A DNA stretch of 64,000 nt from NCBI GenBank assembly GCA_937876775.1, contig CALEFA010000061.1:1-64000 (forward strand), in the 5' to 3' direction. Source of the stretch: an uncultured Rhodobiaceae bacterium. GTDB lineage: Bacteria; Pseudomonadota; Alphaproteobacteria; RS24. Of this stretch, positions 35,778 through 45,163 are shown piece after piece. Every line of letters begins with the position of its first letter. Positions within the stretch are counted from its first letter, which is position 1. The translations under genes were made by a program, and so were the position numbers. A model generated the notes under the pieces. That model was not told the DNA's origin. It worked only from the letters and a program-made list of their open reading frames with translations, and ran no database searches.

Positions 35778-36932
35778 TTAACGATGATGGTCGCGCCATA
35801 AAACTGGCCAGAAAGCGGTAAAGCTAATCGCCGCCAGCACCAAATATAAATAGCTCAAGCGGTAAAAGCCGCCATCTTCAACAATGAAGCCGGCCAGAAA
35901 CGGCCCAAAGGCGGCGCCCAAAAGCCCCGTGCCAGCCGACAGACCAATTAAACGGCCCTCGCCATCCAGCCTGGCGGTGACGCCGGTGCGGAACGGGTCA
36001 TTAAACTGCTGGGATAATTGCAAAACGCAGAATAAGACAACAAAGACCAACGGCGCACTGACCTGCGGCATGGCAATGGCGGCGCCGACATTAATCAGTG
36101 AAGCGATGATGATGGGCCAGAAACTGCCAATTTTTTGGCCGATAAAGGCGGCGGTTGAGGCCCCGACGAGACCGATAAGAATGCTGCCCGCAAACACTTG
36201 TCCGATGGTCGTCAACTCAAGGCCGATGGACACGCCCATGCGCTCGGTGAAAGACCACAGGGCGGTGGCGGCGATGGAAATGGACATGGAATAGACGACC
36301 ACCCGCCAAGCGGTTTTGCGCATCGGAGCCGAAAGCGGTGTCGGCGCCGGCCCACTAGCCGGTAACAGTAAAAACAGCGGTGTCAGCAACAACGTCATCA
36401 CGGCCAAGAACCCATAAGCACCGGTCAGCCCATATTGCAAAATCAAACCTGGCATGACCAGATAAAGACCCATGGTGCAGCTTGAATCGAAAAGAATAAT
36501 CAGCGCTGTCAGCCGTTCAGGGTTGCGGGCTAGCGGAATGGTGGCAGCCAATATGGCCACCAACACGCCGGATGACATGCCAGCGATAAAGCGCTCAACA
36601 TAGAACCAGCCCTCAGCCGACGGCGAAGCCGACAGAAACTGCATCAGAGCCAACATTAGGCTGGCGCCAATGGCCCAATAATGCCGCTGAATACGATTGA
36701 TCCGCGGCGACAGGATGATGGCCGTGCCAGCCATGGCGAAAACTTCCAGACTACCGACCATACCCGCTTGCGAGGCAGTGAAACCGCGATGGTCGATCAG
36801 CCCGCCGACAATCAGCGGGAGAACCGATAAAGCCTGATAGGAAACCAATCCGGCAAAGGCCGTAGGCACGAGGAGCCGACGAATGGTTAGAAGCGCAAAA
36901 CCGGCCTCTTGCGCCGCAGAATTGGCAGTCAT
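35778..36932 (-). CDS. MFS transporter
   Basis: The 384-residue protein has about 12 hydrophobic segments. The usual loop 2-3 signature is weak (S-P-R-I-N-R-I-Q-R), so the subgroup is unclear. The start is ATG 36932 behind AGGGAA; a TTG at 36950 would add six residues. It opens the minus-strand operon with the reductase-like, esterase and GST genes, suggesting import or export of the compound these enzymes process. It diverges from the MFS gene at 37096 with a 163-bp promoter region between them. Confidence 0.85.
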   Translation of the reverse strand: MTANSAAQEAGFALLTIRRLLVPTAFAGLVSYQALSVLPLIVGGLIDHRGFTASQAGMVGSLEVFAMAGTAIILSPRINRIQRHYWAIGASLMLALMQFLSASPSAEGWFYVERFIAGMSSGVLVAILAATIPLARNPERLTALIILFDSSCTMGLYLVMPGLILQYGLTGAYGFLAVMTLLLTPLFLLLPASGPAPTPLSAPMRKTAWRVVVYSMSISIAATALWSFTERMGVSIGLELTTIGQVFAGSILIGLVGASTAAFIGQKIGSFWPIIIASLINVGAAIAMPQVSAPLVFVVLFCVLQLSQQFNDPFRTGVTARLDGEGRLIGLSAGTGLLGAAFGPFLAGFIVEDGGFYRLSYLYLVLAAISFTAFWPVLWRDHHR

Positions 36933-37095
36933 GGCATATTCCCTAATCAAAATGGCGCGCCAAAGGCGACCGTGAAATTAAGATAGAAGAAACCGCCTTA
37001 AAGGCAAAAGTTTTACTTGGTTCGCAGTGGTTTTTTGTTAGGCTTTGTGAAGTTGAGTGCCCGTTTTGAGGGCTATACCTTGGGAGGGGTTTTCA

Positions 37096-38373
37096 ATGGA
37101 TTTAACGCAAGAACAACAAAAAACCTATAACGCGCGCCATTATGCGCTCGCGATTTTGGTTCTGGTTTACACATTTAGCTTCATTGACCGCCAAATTTTG
37201 TCGATTCTCATCGAACCGATTAAAAACGACCTCAATCTGTCTGACACGCAAATGGGTCTGCTAACCGGCTTTGCCTTCGCCGCTTTTTACGCCACTTTGG
37301 GCATTCCCATTGCCCGTTTCGCTGACCGCAGCAACCGCCGCAATTTGATTGTCGCTTCGCTGGGGGTTTGGAGCCTGTTTACCGCCCTATCTGGCTTGGC
37401 GCTGAATTTCTGGCATTTGCTGTTGGCCCGCATTGGGGTCGGCATTGGCGAGGCGGGCTGTAGCCCTTCGGCCCACTCAATGATTGCCGATTATTATCCG
37501 GCAGAACAACGCGCCACGGCCTTGGGCATTTATTCTCTGGGCATTCCTTTGGGCATTATGTTTGGCCTATTTGTTGGCGGCGCCATGGAAGAAGCTTTCG
37601 GCTGGCGTTCGGCGCTGTTCGTGGTCGGCGTGCCGGGCATTATTTTAGCGGTGATTGTCCGCTTCACCCTGCACGAACCGGCTCGCGGCTTTGCTGAAAA
37701 ACGCACCGATACCGGCACCCAGCCCGGCGTTGTTGAGACTTTGAACTATCTATGGAAGAAAAAATCTTTCCGCCATTTGTCTTTCGCTGCTGGCCTGACC
37801 GCCTTTGTCGGCTATGGTTTTGTCACTTGGGCGCCGGCTTTTCTGTCGCGCTCATTTGGTATGGGCAGCGCAGACATAGGCTTGTGGTTCGGCCTAATCC
37901 TCGGCATTCCCGGCGCTATTGGTATTTTTCTAGGTGGCTATATGGCCGACAAATTCGGCGCCCGCGACCCGAAATGGTATGTCTGGATTAGCGCCATAGC
38001 CTTGCTGATTTGCATTCCAGCGAATTATTTTGTCTTCACCTCGGAAAGCTCATTTATCGCGCTGGTGGCGATGGTTGTTCCCGTCACTTTGGGTAATTTC
38101 TACCAAGCGACGACTTTCTCGCAAACTCAAGGGATTTCCGAATTGCGCATGCGGGCGACCGCCGCCGGTATTTTACTGTTTATCATTAATATCATTGGCC
38201 TAGGTTTTGGCCCACAAATGGTCGGCATTGTCTCTGACTTGCTGAACCCTGAGTTTGGTAAAGAGTCGCTGCGCTATGCGTTGCTGATTTGCTCTTTATT
38301 CTATATTTGGGCGGCTTTGCATTTTTACTTTGCCGGGCGGCATTTGAAAAATGACCTGGTGACTGAGGGTTAA
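37096..38373 (+). CDS. MFS transporter (Spinster-like group)
   Basis: The 425-residue permease has about 12 hydrophobic segments, F-I-D-R-Q in helix 1, G-L-L-T-G-F-A-F-A near 50 and the loop signature A-R-F-A-D-R-S-N-R-R. The start is ATG 37096 with GGGAGGGG upstream; a TTG at 37057 would add 13 residues. It is a paralogue of the MFS protein encoded at 18287-19588. It stands alone; the next gene follows after 52 bp containing a long inverted repeat. Substrate unknown. Confidence 0.9.
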   Translation: MDLTQEQQKTYNARHYALAILVLVYTFSFIDRQILSILIEPIKNDLNLSDTQMGLLTGFAFAAFYATLGIPIARFADRSNRRNLIVASLGVWSLFTALSGLALNFWHLLLARIGVGIGEAGCSPSAHSMIADYYPAEQRATALGIYSLGIPLGIMFGLFVGGAMEEAFGWRSALFVVGVPGIILAVIVRFTLHEPARGFAEKRTDTGTQPGVVETLNYLWKKKSFRHLSFAAGLTAFVGYGFVTWAPAFLSRSFGMGSADIGLWFGLILGIPGAIGIFLGGYMADKFGARDPKWYVWISAIALLICIPANYFVFTSESSFIALVAMVVPVTLGNFYQATTFSQTQGISELRMRATAAGILLFIINIIGLGFGPQMVGIVSDLLNPEFGKESLRYALLICSLFYIWAALHFYFAGRHLKNDLVTEG

Positions 38374-38398
38374 AAATAATAACACCACGGGTGATCTA

Positions 38399-38434
38399 AG
38401 TGTTCATGGGCTGCGTATATAGACCATGAACACT
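38399..38434 (+). promoter_or_regulatory. 11-bp perfect inverted repeat over the yciB start
   Basis: AGTGTTCATGG (38399-38409) and CCATGAACACT (38424-38434) are perfect inverted copies 14 bp apart. The right arm contains the ATG of the downstream gene. As DNA it could be an operator; as RNA it would hide the start codon in an 11-bp stem. There is no T run, so it is not a terminator. Confidence 0.5.
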
Positions 38435-39022
38435 CAGAGCTCCTCCCCAAACCGTCCGAAGATGCGTTTCGGCTCTATGTTCGGCGAAATAGCGCCTTTG
38501 GCCGCGTTTTTTACAGTCAATCAATTCTATGGACTGTATATGGCGGCCTTTTCGGCGGTCTTGGTGTCAACCCTCCTTATTATTTACATCTGGGCCGTCG
38601 AAAGGCGCCTCGCGCGCTTTGTGATATTTGCCACCATCGTCTCATCAGTGCTGACAGTGGCGGCGTTTATGGCTGAGGAGAAGATCTATATTAAAATCCA
38701 GCCGAGTTTGTTCAATTTCTGTTTTTCCGCCGTCTTACTGGGCGGGCTGCTAACCGGCCGCACAATGATGCGCGAGTTTTTCAAAAGCCAGTTTGACCTG
38801 CCCGATTGGGTATGGTTCCAACTAAGCCTGCGCTGGGGTCTTTTCTTTGCACTTGCCACTATCGCCAATGAATTGGCATGGCGCGGCCTCAGCGATGATG
38901 ATTGGGTGAGTTTCCGCGTGCTCGTGATGGCGCCAGCGACCGGCGTGTTCATGCTCGCGCAATTGCCAATTACCATGCGCGGTCTCCGCGAGGAAGCCGC
39001 CGCCATGCTACAAGCCGATTAA
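38426..39022 (+). CDS. YciB/IspZ-like inner membrane protein
   Basis: The 198-residue protein has about five hydrophobic segments and the family pattern of septation protein A/YciB: P-L-A-A-F-F near the start, W-x-x-L-S-L-R-W-G near 130 and N-E-L-A-W-R near 147-152. YciB is an inner membrane protein linked to envelope synthesis and cell length. The ATG at 38426 lies in the inverted repeat and lacks a clear ribosome site; ATG 38462 is an alternative that would give a more usual N-terminus. Confidence 0.85.
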   Translation: MNTQSSSPNRPKMRFGSMFGEIAPLAAFFTVNQFYGLYMAAFSAVLVSTLLIIYIWAVERRLARFVIFATIVSSVLTVAAFMAEEKIYIKIQPSLFNFCFSAVLLGGLLTGRTMMREFFKSQFDLPDWVWFQLSLRWGLFFALATIANELAWRGLSDDDWVSFRVLVMAPATGVFMLAQLPITMRGLREEAAAMLQAD

Positions 39023-39091
39023 GTCGGTATTGTATTTCTCTTAGCGTCGATTTCTATTATGGTGCAGAGCATTTGATAAAAGGGGTTGGCG

Positions 39092-39754
39092 ATGAGCGAC
39101 GGGCAAAAAATTTTTCAAGCAGTGATTTGGGATTTCGGCGGGGTGATAACCTCCAGCCCATTTGAAGCCTTTAACCGCTATGAAACGGCCAATGGGTTAC
39201 CAGAAAACTTCATTCGCTCGATCAATTCAACCAATCCAGATGATAACGCATGGGCACTTTTCGAGCGCAGCGAAATAGACGCCGCCGCATTCGACACCGC
39301 GTTTTTGCAAGAAGCCGAAGCCCGAGGTCATAGCGTGCGCGGCGCCGATGTCCTCGCCCTTTTGGCCGGCGATGTGCGCCCTGAAATGGTCGCCGTGCTC
39401 GACCGTTTGAAAGCCGATGGCTACCGCATTGCCTGTATCACCAATAACGTCAAAACCGGCTCTGGCGCCGGCATGGCACGCAATATCGAAAAAGCAGAGG
39501 AAATTCAGCAGGTGCTCGCGCGCTTTGAACATGTCATTGAAAGCTCAGTGGTCGGCGTACGCAAGCCCGATCCAGCGATTTATCTGATGGCCTGCGACAA
39601 GCTTGGCGTCGAACCGCAGGATTGTGTTTTCCTAGATGATTTGGGGATTAATCTCAAACCAGCGCGGGCGCTTGGCATGGCGACCATTAAAGTGGCAGCA
39701 GCGGCACCAGCGATTGACGAACTGGAAGCCCTATTGGGGCATCGGCTCAGCTAA
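39092..39754 (+). CDS. HAD-family hydrolase (HAD-IA)
   Basis: The 220-residue protein has motif I with the nucleophile in I-W-D-F-G-G-V (D14), motif II T-N-N near 116, motif III with lysine in G-V-R-K-P-D-P and motif IV L-D-D. The second Asp of motif I is Gly, the acid-catalyst position, as in the epoxide-hydrolase N-terminal-like branch, so ordinary phosphatase activity is doubtful. The start is ATG 39092 behind AAGGGG. A strong terminator follows at 39785-39817. Confidence 0.87.
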   Translation: MSDGQKIFQAVIWDFGGVITSSPFEAFNRYETANGLPENFIRSINSTNPDDNAWALFERSEIDAAAFDTAFLQEAEARGHSVRGADVLALLAGDVRPEMVAVLDRLKADGYRIACITNNVKTGSGAGMARNIEKAEEIQQVLARFEHVIESSVVGVRKPDPAIYLMACDKLGVEPQDCVFLDDLGINLKPARALGMATIKVAAAAPAIDELEALLGHRLS

Positions 39755-39784
39755 CCCCTATCACACCCTTATCGCAGGGCATAA

Positions 39785-39817
39785 AAAACCCCGACATGGA
39801 GACCATGCCGGGGTTTT
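39785..39817. terminator. Strong bidirectional hairpin terminator
   Basis: AAAACCCCGACATGG (39785-39799), loop AGA, then CCATGCCGGGGTTTT (39803-39817) form a 15-bp stem with one mismatch. A-rich and T-rich flanks on both sides let it end transcription of the HAD gene (plus) and the RND exporter gene (minus), which converge here. Confidence 0.9.
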
Positions 39818-39836
39818 ATTTTGAGCTTACGCTATA

Positions 39837-42437
39837 TTAGTGCGCAAGAGCCCCTGAAGGCGCTTTCGGTGGCGCTTTGCGTGGGACAATCATTTCCAGA
39901 ACAACCGCCAGAGCCGGTAGCGCTGTTACCGCCATAATCATATTCACCATGAACATGAAGGTCAGCAACAGACCCATATCGGCCTGGAACTTGAGGGCTG
40001 AGAAGGCCCAAGTCGACACACCAACGGCCAGTGTTAGCGCGGTAAACACCACAGCCATACCGGTTTCATTCAGTGTCAGCTTAAAGCTTTCAGTCACATC
40101 AAGGCCTTCCGACAAATGGAACTGGATGCGGTTGTAAATGTAGAACGCATAGTCCACACCCAAGCCCACAGCCAACACCATCACTGGCAGGGTGGCAATC
40201 GTCAGACCGATTTCCAAGACTTCCATGAACCAATAGCCCATGAAGGTGGCCAATGTCAGCGGCACACAGCACGCCACAGTCGCGCGCCAGTCACGATAGG
40301 TCAGAATAACCAAGGCAATGATGGTGATATATACGTAAATCATCATCGGCAATTCAGAGACTTCAATCTCTTCATTGACGGCTGCCTGCACACCCATGTT
40401 ACCTGAGGCCAAACGAATGGCCACTGGCACCACTTTGGAGCTTTCAATTTTGATGCCTTGCGCTTTTACCTGAGCCAAAAGATCTTCTGGGTTGTCAGTG
40501 TCGATTTCATAGGTAATCGACAAAGCCGAGTTCACACCATCATCGATAATGTCTGAACGCACGCCCAAATCAATGTCACCAATGTCACGCATTGGCGGGT
40601 CTGTGACAATGTTCAAATTGGCAATCGGCGATGGGTGATTGGCGCGGAACTCTTTAACCGCATCGGTCACACCACTAATCGTCGTTGCTTTGGCATCGTC
40701 CAAGAAGACCAATTGCGTCAGCAATGTGCACTCTTCATTGAGCAGACCTGTTGAGGTGCCAATAGGAGACTGCGACTGCACCAGCGCGTATTTGTTACGC
40801 GGCAGCGCTTGCCATTTCAGATTACCCTCATTAAAGCCGGAGCTTGATTGGCGGGTCAGATATGGCAGTGACAACACCAGTGACACGCCCTCAACATTGC
40901 GCAGATACCAAGTAAACTCATTGAGATACTTCATATATGAGAAGTTGATACAGGCTTCACGTGGGGTTTCCACAATCACTGTCAGCAAGTTCAGACCAAG
41001 AGCAAATTTCTCGGCAATCGCACGGCTGTCTTGGTTGTAGCGGGCGTCAACGCGGAGCTCAGGAGACCCAGCGTGCAAGGCGCCAACATGGCGATCTTGG
41101 CTTTGAATGAAAGCCGTGACGAACAAGATGGCTGAAACCACCAAAATAGCAATGGCTGGTTTCGGATTGGCGATACGCCCCAATTTCTGCATCAGTTTCA
41201 CCCGTGTGGCACGCGCTTTACTGGCGCGCTCTACAAAGCCTTCTTCAATGCGGAAGTAACTTGCCAGTACTGGCAACATCACCAAATTGGTCAAGATTTT
41301 CAGCGCCACACCAATCGATGCGGTAATCGCCAATTCTTGAATCATTTGGATTGGGATCAAAATCAATGTGCCAAAGCCAACAAGGTCGGTCACCAAAGCC
41401 ATTGAGCCAGGAATCAACAGACCACGGAAGGACGCACGCGCCGCCTCCTCACTTGATTTACCGGCGGAGATTTCCGCGGTAATCAAATTGATCTGCTGCA
41501 CACCATGGCTCACACCAATGGCGAACACCAAGAACGGCACCAAGACGGCCAATGGGTCGAGACCATAACCGAGCAGGTTCAAGATACCGAACTGCCAGAC
41601 CAAAGAGGTCAAAGAGCAGAAAACCGGCAGGAAGGTCAGCACCGCTGAGCGGGCATAGATATAAACCGACATAATGGTCAAGATCAGGGCGACAATAAAG
41701 AATTGCACCACAGTTCCGGCACCATCGGCGATATCGCCCACCAATTTGGCAAAACCAATAATTTGAATCTCGTATTTATCGTTTTCGAATTTGTCACGAA
41801 TTTCGCTTTCCAGCTTATCGGCCAAATCGAAATAGTCGAGGCGCGCGCCGGTTTTCACGTCAATATCAAGCAATTCAGCCCGCACCATGGCGGCTGAGAA
41901 GTCATTGGCGACCAGACGGCCAACGAAACCACCGCGTATGACGTTGTTCTCGATAATCTCAAGAGCTGGCATACAAGTTGTTGCAAGGCTGGCTGTTTTC
42001 AAACGCGATACGCATTTATTGTCGAGATTATCAACCGTGATCGTACCCGGAATCACGTCATCGGCGACAAAGCCGTCTTCGGTGATTTCGAAATAACGCG
42101 AGTTCGGTGTCCACAATGATGTCAGCGTGTGACGCGCAACACCTGGAAGATAGAACAGCGCATCTGTCAGATCTTTATAGGTACGGAAATAATCTTTATT
42201 CCAAATCTGACCGTCACGTTCTTTCAGAACAACGATAATCCGGTTCGACCCGAATAAGCGGTCACGATATTCCTGAAAGGTCTGAATATATTCATGACCG
42301 GCTGGCAGCTGCTTTTCAAAGCCCGCGTCCATTTTCAGCTGAGTTGCGTAATATCCGCCATAAATGGTGAATGCCGCAAACACAGCCAAAATATAGATGC
42401 GGAAACGGAATACGAAATTTTCTAAAGCTGGAACCAT
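39837..42437 (-). CDS. RND/MMPL-family exporter
   Basis: The protein of about 866 residues has the duplicated RND layout: an N-terminal helix (about 8-28), a periplasmic domain, a block of five to six helices (about 235-400), a helix near 430, a second periplasmic domain (about 450-660) and a second helix block (about 690-850). It resembles the MMPL/predicted exporters that move lipids or hydrophobic compounds and lacks the length of drug-efflux AcrB. The start is ATG 42437 behind GGGAGGGC; the reading from 42626 adds 63 residues without membrane character. No adaptor or outer membrane partner is adjacent. Substrate unknown. Confidence 0.88.
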   Translation of the reverse strand: MVPALENFVFRFRIYILAVFAAFTIYGGYYATQLKMDAGFEKQLPAGHEYIQTFQEYRDRLFGSNRIIVVLKERDGQIWNKDYFRTYKDLTDALFYLPGVARHTLTSLWTPNSRYFEITEDGFVADDVIPGTITVDNLDNKCVSRLKTASLATTCMPALEIIENNVIRGGFVGRLVANDFSAAMVRAELLDIDVKTGARLDYFDLADKLESEIRDKFENDKYEIQIIGFAKLVGDIADGAGTVVQFFIVALILTIMSVYIYARSAVLTFLPVFCSLTSLVWQFGILNLLGYGLDPLAVLVPFLVFAIGVSHGVQQINLITAEISAGKSSEEAARASFRGLLIPGSMALVTDLVGFGTLILIPIQMIQELAITASIGVALKILTNLVMLPVLASYFRIEEGFVERASKARATRVKLMQKLGRIANPKPAIAILVVSAILFVTAFIQSQDRHVGALHAGSPELRVDARYNQDSRAIAEKFALGLNLLTVIVETPREACINFSYMKYLNEFTWYLRNVEGVSLVLSLPYLTRQSSSGFNEGNLKWQALPRNKYALVQSQSPIGTSTGLLNEECTLLTQLVFLDDAKATTISGVTDAVKEFRANHPSPIANLNIVTDPPMRDIGDIDLGVRSDIIDDGVNSALSITYEIDTDNPEDLLAQVKAQGIKIESSKVVPVAIRLASGNMGVQAAVNEEIEVSELPMMIYVYITIIALVILTYRDWRATVACCVPLTLATFMGYWFMEVLEIGLTIATLPVMVLAVGLGVDYAFYIYNRIQFHLSEGLDVTESFKLTLNETGMAVVFTALTLAVGVSTWAFSALKFQADMGLLLTFMFMVNMIMAVTALPALAVVLEMIVPRKAPPKAPSGALAH

Positions 42438-42649
42438 TAAGCCCTCCCGAAGCTCAAATTCGGCCCACGACGGGCCTTCACTCAAGCCTGCAGTCTCAAC
42501 AATTGACGAGGTTTTTTCAAGCGAAATCTTCTGATTTTGAGCTGCGGGACCAAATGCCGCGTGAATTTTGTAAAAATTGCCAAAAATTGAGCATTTGCGA
42601 GGGTTTATCGCCCCTATGCGGGGCACTAAAAGCCTGCTAAAACGCCTTT

Positions 42650-43165
42650 ATGAGCCTGCAAGATGACATCACCGCAACAGACGCATGGCTGCAAGATGGC
42701 CGACAGTCCGAGGCAGCCCTAGCCATTCAGCGTGGCGTCACCCGCTTATTGGCCAGCCAAAACACCGCTTGCCTGCCGGAAGTTGTGCTGCCGAATTATC
42801 AACGAGCCGATCTGATGGCGCTGACCGCCAAAGGCGAGATATGTATTATTGAAATCAAGAGCGGGTTGGCCGATTATCAAAGCGATAAAAAATGGCAGCA
42901 CTATCTCGACTATTGCGACAGGTTCTATTTCGCGGTTGATCCAGATTTTCCGACCGACGCCCTGCCCGAGCAGGTTGGCTTTATACTGGCTGATAGCTAT
43001 GGGGCAGAAATTATGCGCGAGGGCGCCGGCGATTGTCAGGCCGGTAAATTAGCGCCAGCCCGACGCGCTTTGTTAACCCGACGGCTGGCCCGTATCGGCA
43101 GTTTTCGATGGGCGCGTTTATCTGACCCGCGACCCAGCAATGGGGTGCAGAAAAGCCGAGATTAA
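42650..43165 (+). CDS. mmcB: MmcB-family DNA repair protein
   Basis: The 171-residue protein matches the alphaproteobacterial MmcB family (formerly DUF1052), linked in Caulobacter to DNA damage tolerance. It has a PD-(D/E)xK-like core: R-A-D-L-M-A near 52-57 and I-I-E-I-K-S-G near 66-72, the expected metal and lysine positions of a nuclease fold. No GTTC-N7-GTTC LexA-type box was seen upstream. The ATG has no clear ribosome site. It diverges from the exporter gene and ends 4 bp inside the convergent regA gene. Confidence 0.85.
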   Translation: MSLQDDITATDAWLQDGRQSEAALAIQRGVTRLLASQNTACLPEVVLPNYQRADLMALTAKGEICIIEIKSGLADYQSDKKWQHYLDYCDRFYFAVDPDFPTDALPEQVGFILADSYGAEIMREGAGDCQAGKLAPARRALLTRRLARIGSFRWARLSDPRPSNGVQKSRD

Positions 43166-43713
43166 CGCGGCGCCCGTTTGGCCAAAATGCGCTGCAAGGT
43201 GCGGCGATGCATGTTCAGCCGACGCGCGGTTTCCGAAACATTGCGATCACATAATTCAAACACACGCTGGATGTGCTCCCAACGCACGCGGTCGGCCGAC
43301 ATTGGGTTCTCAGGCGGTGAGGCCTTATTTTCGGCGTCGGCACTGAGCGCGGCGTGAATTTCATCGGCATCAGCCGGTTTGGCGAGATAATCAACAGCGC
43401 CGCGTTTGACCGCCTCAACCGCCGTCGCAATATTACCATAACCAGTTAGCATGATGATGCGCGCATCGGCGTTCTCGGCTTGCAGGCTTTGCACCACATC
43501 AAGACCATTGCCATCTTCCAGACGCATATCGACAACCGCGAAAGCTGGTTTGATTTGCTTGCCCAGTTGAATGCCCTGTTTCACCGACTCGGCGCAATGC
43601 ACCTCATAGCCGCGTGTTTCCATGGCGCGGGCCAAACGGCTAAGCCATGGCTGATCATCATCAACAATCAGAAGGTCTGGTTTTACTGGCTCTGTGTCCA
43701 TTTTATCTGCCAT
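43162..43713 (-). CDS. regA: RegA/ActR/PrrA-type redox response regulator
   Basis: The 183-residue regulator has a receiver with D18-D19-D20, phosphoacceptor D62 and lysine near 112, and a C-terminal Fis-type HTH (about 140-180) with N-V-S-E-T-A-R-R-L-N-M-H-R-R-T-L-Q-R, nearly invariant in the RegA/ActR/PrrA family. With its kinase it controls respiration, carbon and nitrogen genes in response to redox state. The start is ATG 43713 behind GAGAGAG; a GTG at 43737 would add eight residues. It lies 52 bp after regB on the same strand, an order unlike the regB/senC-regA layout of Rhodobacter. Confidence 0.94.
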   Translation of the reverse strand: MADKMDTEPVKPDLLIVDDDQPWLSRLARAMETRGYEVHCAESVKQGIQLGKQIKPAFAVVDMRLEDGNGLDVVQSLQAENADARIIMLTGYGNIATAVEAVKRGAVDYLAKPADADEIHAALSADAENKASPPENPMSADRVRWEHIQRVFELCDRNVSETARRLNMHRRTLQRILAKRAPR

Positions 43714-43765
43714 TTTGAGCTCTCTCTCTACGTTCACTGAGTATATATGTCAGCTATGTAGAATT

Positions 43766-45163
43766 TCAATGCGTCCGTTCCAAACGCTCGCGCGGCCAGC
43801 TTATGGTCACGCAAGCACCTGTGGCGCTTACTTTGTTGGCGGCATTGGTATCGCCACGATTATCTAGACTGGCAGCCCGTTCGGCCGCTTCGTGCGGACG
43901 CAAATTACGGGCTCTGATTTGCCCACCGGATCGTTGCAAAAGCGTGCGGGCAATGAAAAAGCCAAGTCCCAAGCCAAATTCACCGCTGTTTTCCTTACGC
44001 CCGCTATGCCGCCGCGAGCTGGTATATGGCTCGCCCAAATGCGCCAGAATATCGGGCGCAAAACCCGGCCCATCGTCGCTGACCTCAATCACCACTTGTT
44101 GGGCGGAATAGGTGGCACGCAACCAAACATGACCGCTGGCAAATTCGCTGGCGTTTTCAATAATATTGCCAAGACCGTAAATCAGCTCAGGGCGGCGCTG
44201 CAAACGCGGCTCAGGCGTGGCCAATGTGCCATTGGCGCGGCATTCAATGTGAATTTTCTTATCTTGTAGCCCGACTTCCAACACTGCTTCATCAAGAAAA
44301 CCGCGCATGGAAAGGGTTGAGATGACTGGATCATGGTCTTCTTCGCTCGACAGGGAGGCGAGAATTTCGCGGCACCGCAACGCTTGCTCGCGCATCAAAT
44401 GCACGTCTTCACGCAGCGCCTCGGGCAGGTCTTTACTATTTTTCAACTCACCGCTGACCAAAACAATCGTGCCCAAAGGCGTGCCCAGCTGATGCGCGGC
44501 GGCGGCAGCCAGACCATCAAGTGCCGACAGGCGCTGCTCGCGGGCCAAAACACTGCGCGTCGCGGTGAGGGCCGCTGACATGCGCCGCCCCTCGCGACTC
44601 ACACGCCATACATAAGACGGAATAAATGCCAGCGCCAAAAGCAGGGCGGCAAACAGACCGATACGATACAGCTCAGGAATTTGTGGCGGCGCGCCTTGCC
44701 ATGGCAAGGGTTGATAAAAGAACAATAAGCCGGTGACCAGCAAGCTGGCGAAGGCCACCAATATCGCCGTGGTGCGCGCGTCCAAAAGGCTGGCTGAAAT
44801 TGTCACCGGCGCCAAGAATAACAGCGCAAAAGGATTAATCAGGCCGCCCGTCAAATATAGCAGGGCCGATAATTGCGCCAAATCATAGGCCAAATAGCCC
44901 GCCGTCTGCGTGCGGGTCAGCAAATGCGAAAAGGGGAAGCGCAAGGCCAGCCATATATTCAGCGCCACCGATAGCGAAATCACCAACAGCAGCTCGACCA
45001 AGGGCAGCGGAAAGCCAAAGCCGAAAAACACCACAAGAACGGCACCCAGCTGGCCGATAACCGCCAACCAGCGCAAGAATATTTGCACCCTGAGGCGCAG
45101 CGACAAAGCTGGCACGGGCACTGTTAGACTATCCATAGAGGGCATATCCTGATTAATGGCCAT
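43766..45163 (-). CDS. regB: RegB/ActS/PrrB-type redox sensor histidine kinase
   Basis: The 465-residue kinase has about six membrane helices (30-185). The quinone-binding motif G-G-L-I-N-P-F is near 104-110, the H-box H-Q-L-G-T-P-L has H224, and a redox-cysteine candidate C264 sits in L-R-C-R-E-I-L. The ATPase domain has N-I-I-E-N-A near 325-330, D-D-G-P-G-F and G-L-G-L-G-F. In the family, quinone binding and the cysteine tune kinase activity to redox state. The ATG overlaps the ankyrin gene stop by one base (TAATG). A linker near 390 and another near 440 are slightly longer than usual. Confidence 0.94.
   Translation of the reverse strand: MAINQDMPSMDSLTVPVPALSLRLRVQIFLRWLAVIGQLGAVLVVFFGFGFPLPLVELLLVISLSVALNIWLALRFPFSHLLTRTQTAGYLAYDLAQLSALLYLTGGLINPFALLFLAPVTISASLLDARTTAILVAFASLLVTGLLFFYQPLPWQGAPPQIPELYRIGLFAALLLALAFIPSYVWRVSREGRRMSAALTATRSVLAREQRLSALDGLAAAAAHQLGTPLGTIVLVSGELKNSKDLPEALREDVHLMREQALRCREILASLSSEEDHDPVISTLSMRGFLDEAVLEVGLQDKKIHIECRANGTLATPEPRLQRRPELIYGLGNIIENASEFASGHVWLRATYSAQQVVIEVSDDGPGFAPDILAHLGEPYTSSRRHSGRKENSGEFGLGLGFFIARTLLQRSGGQIRARNLRPHEAAERAASLDNRGDTNAANKVSATGACVTISWPRERLERTH

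Noticed and set aside
42438-42649. SOS box before mmcB
   Set aside because: No GTTC-N7-GTTC pattern seen in the 212-bp intergenic region.
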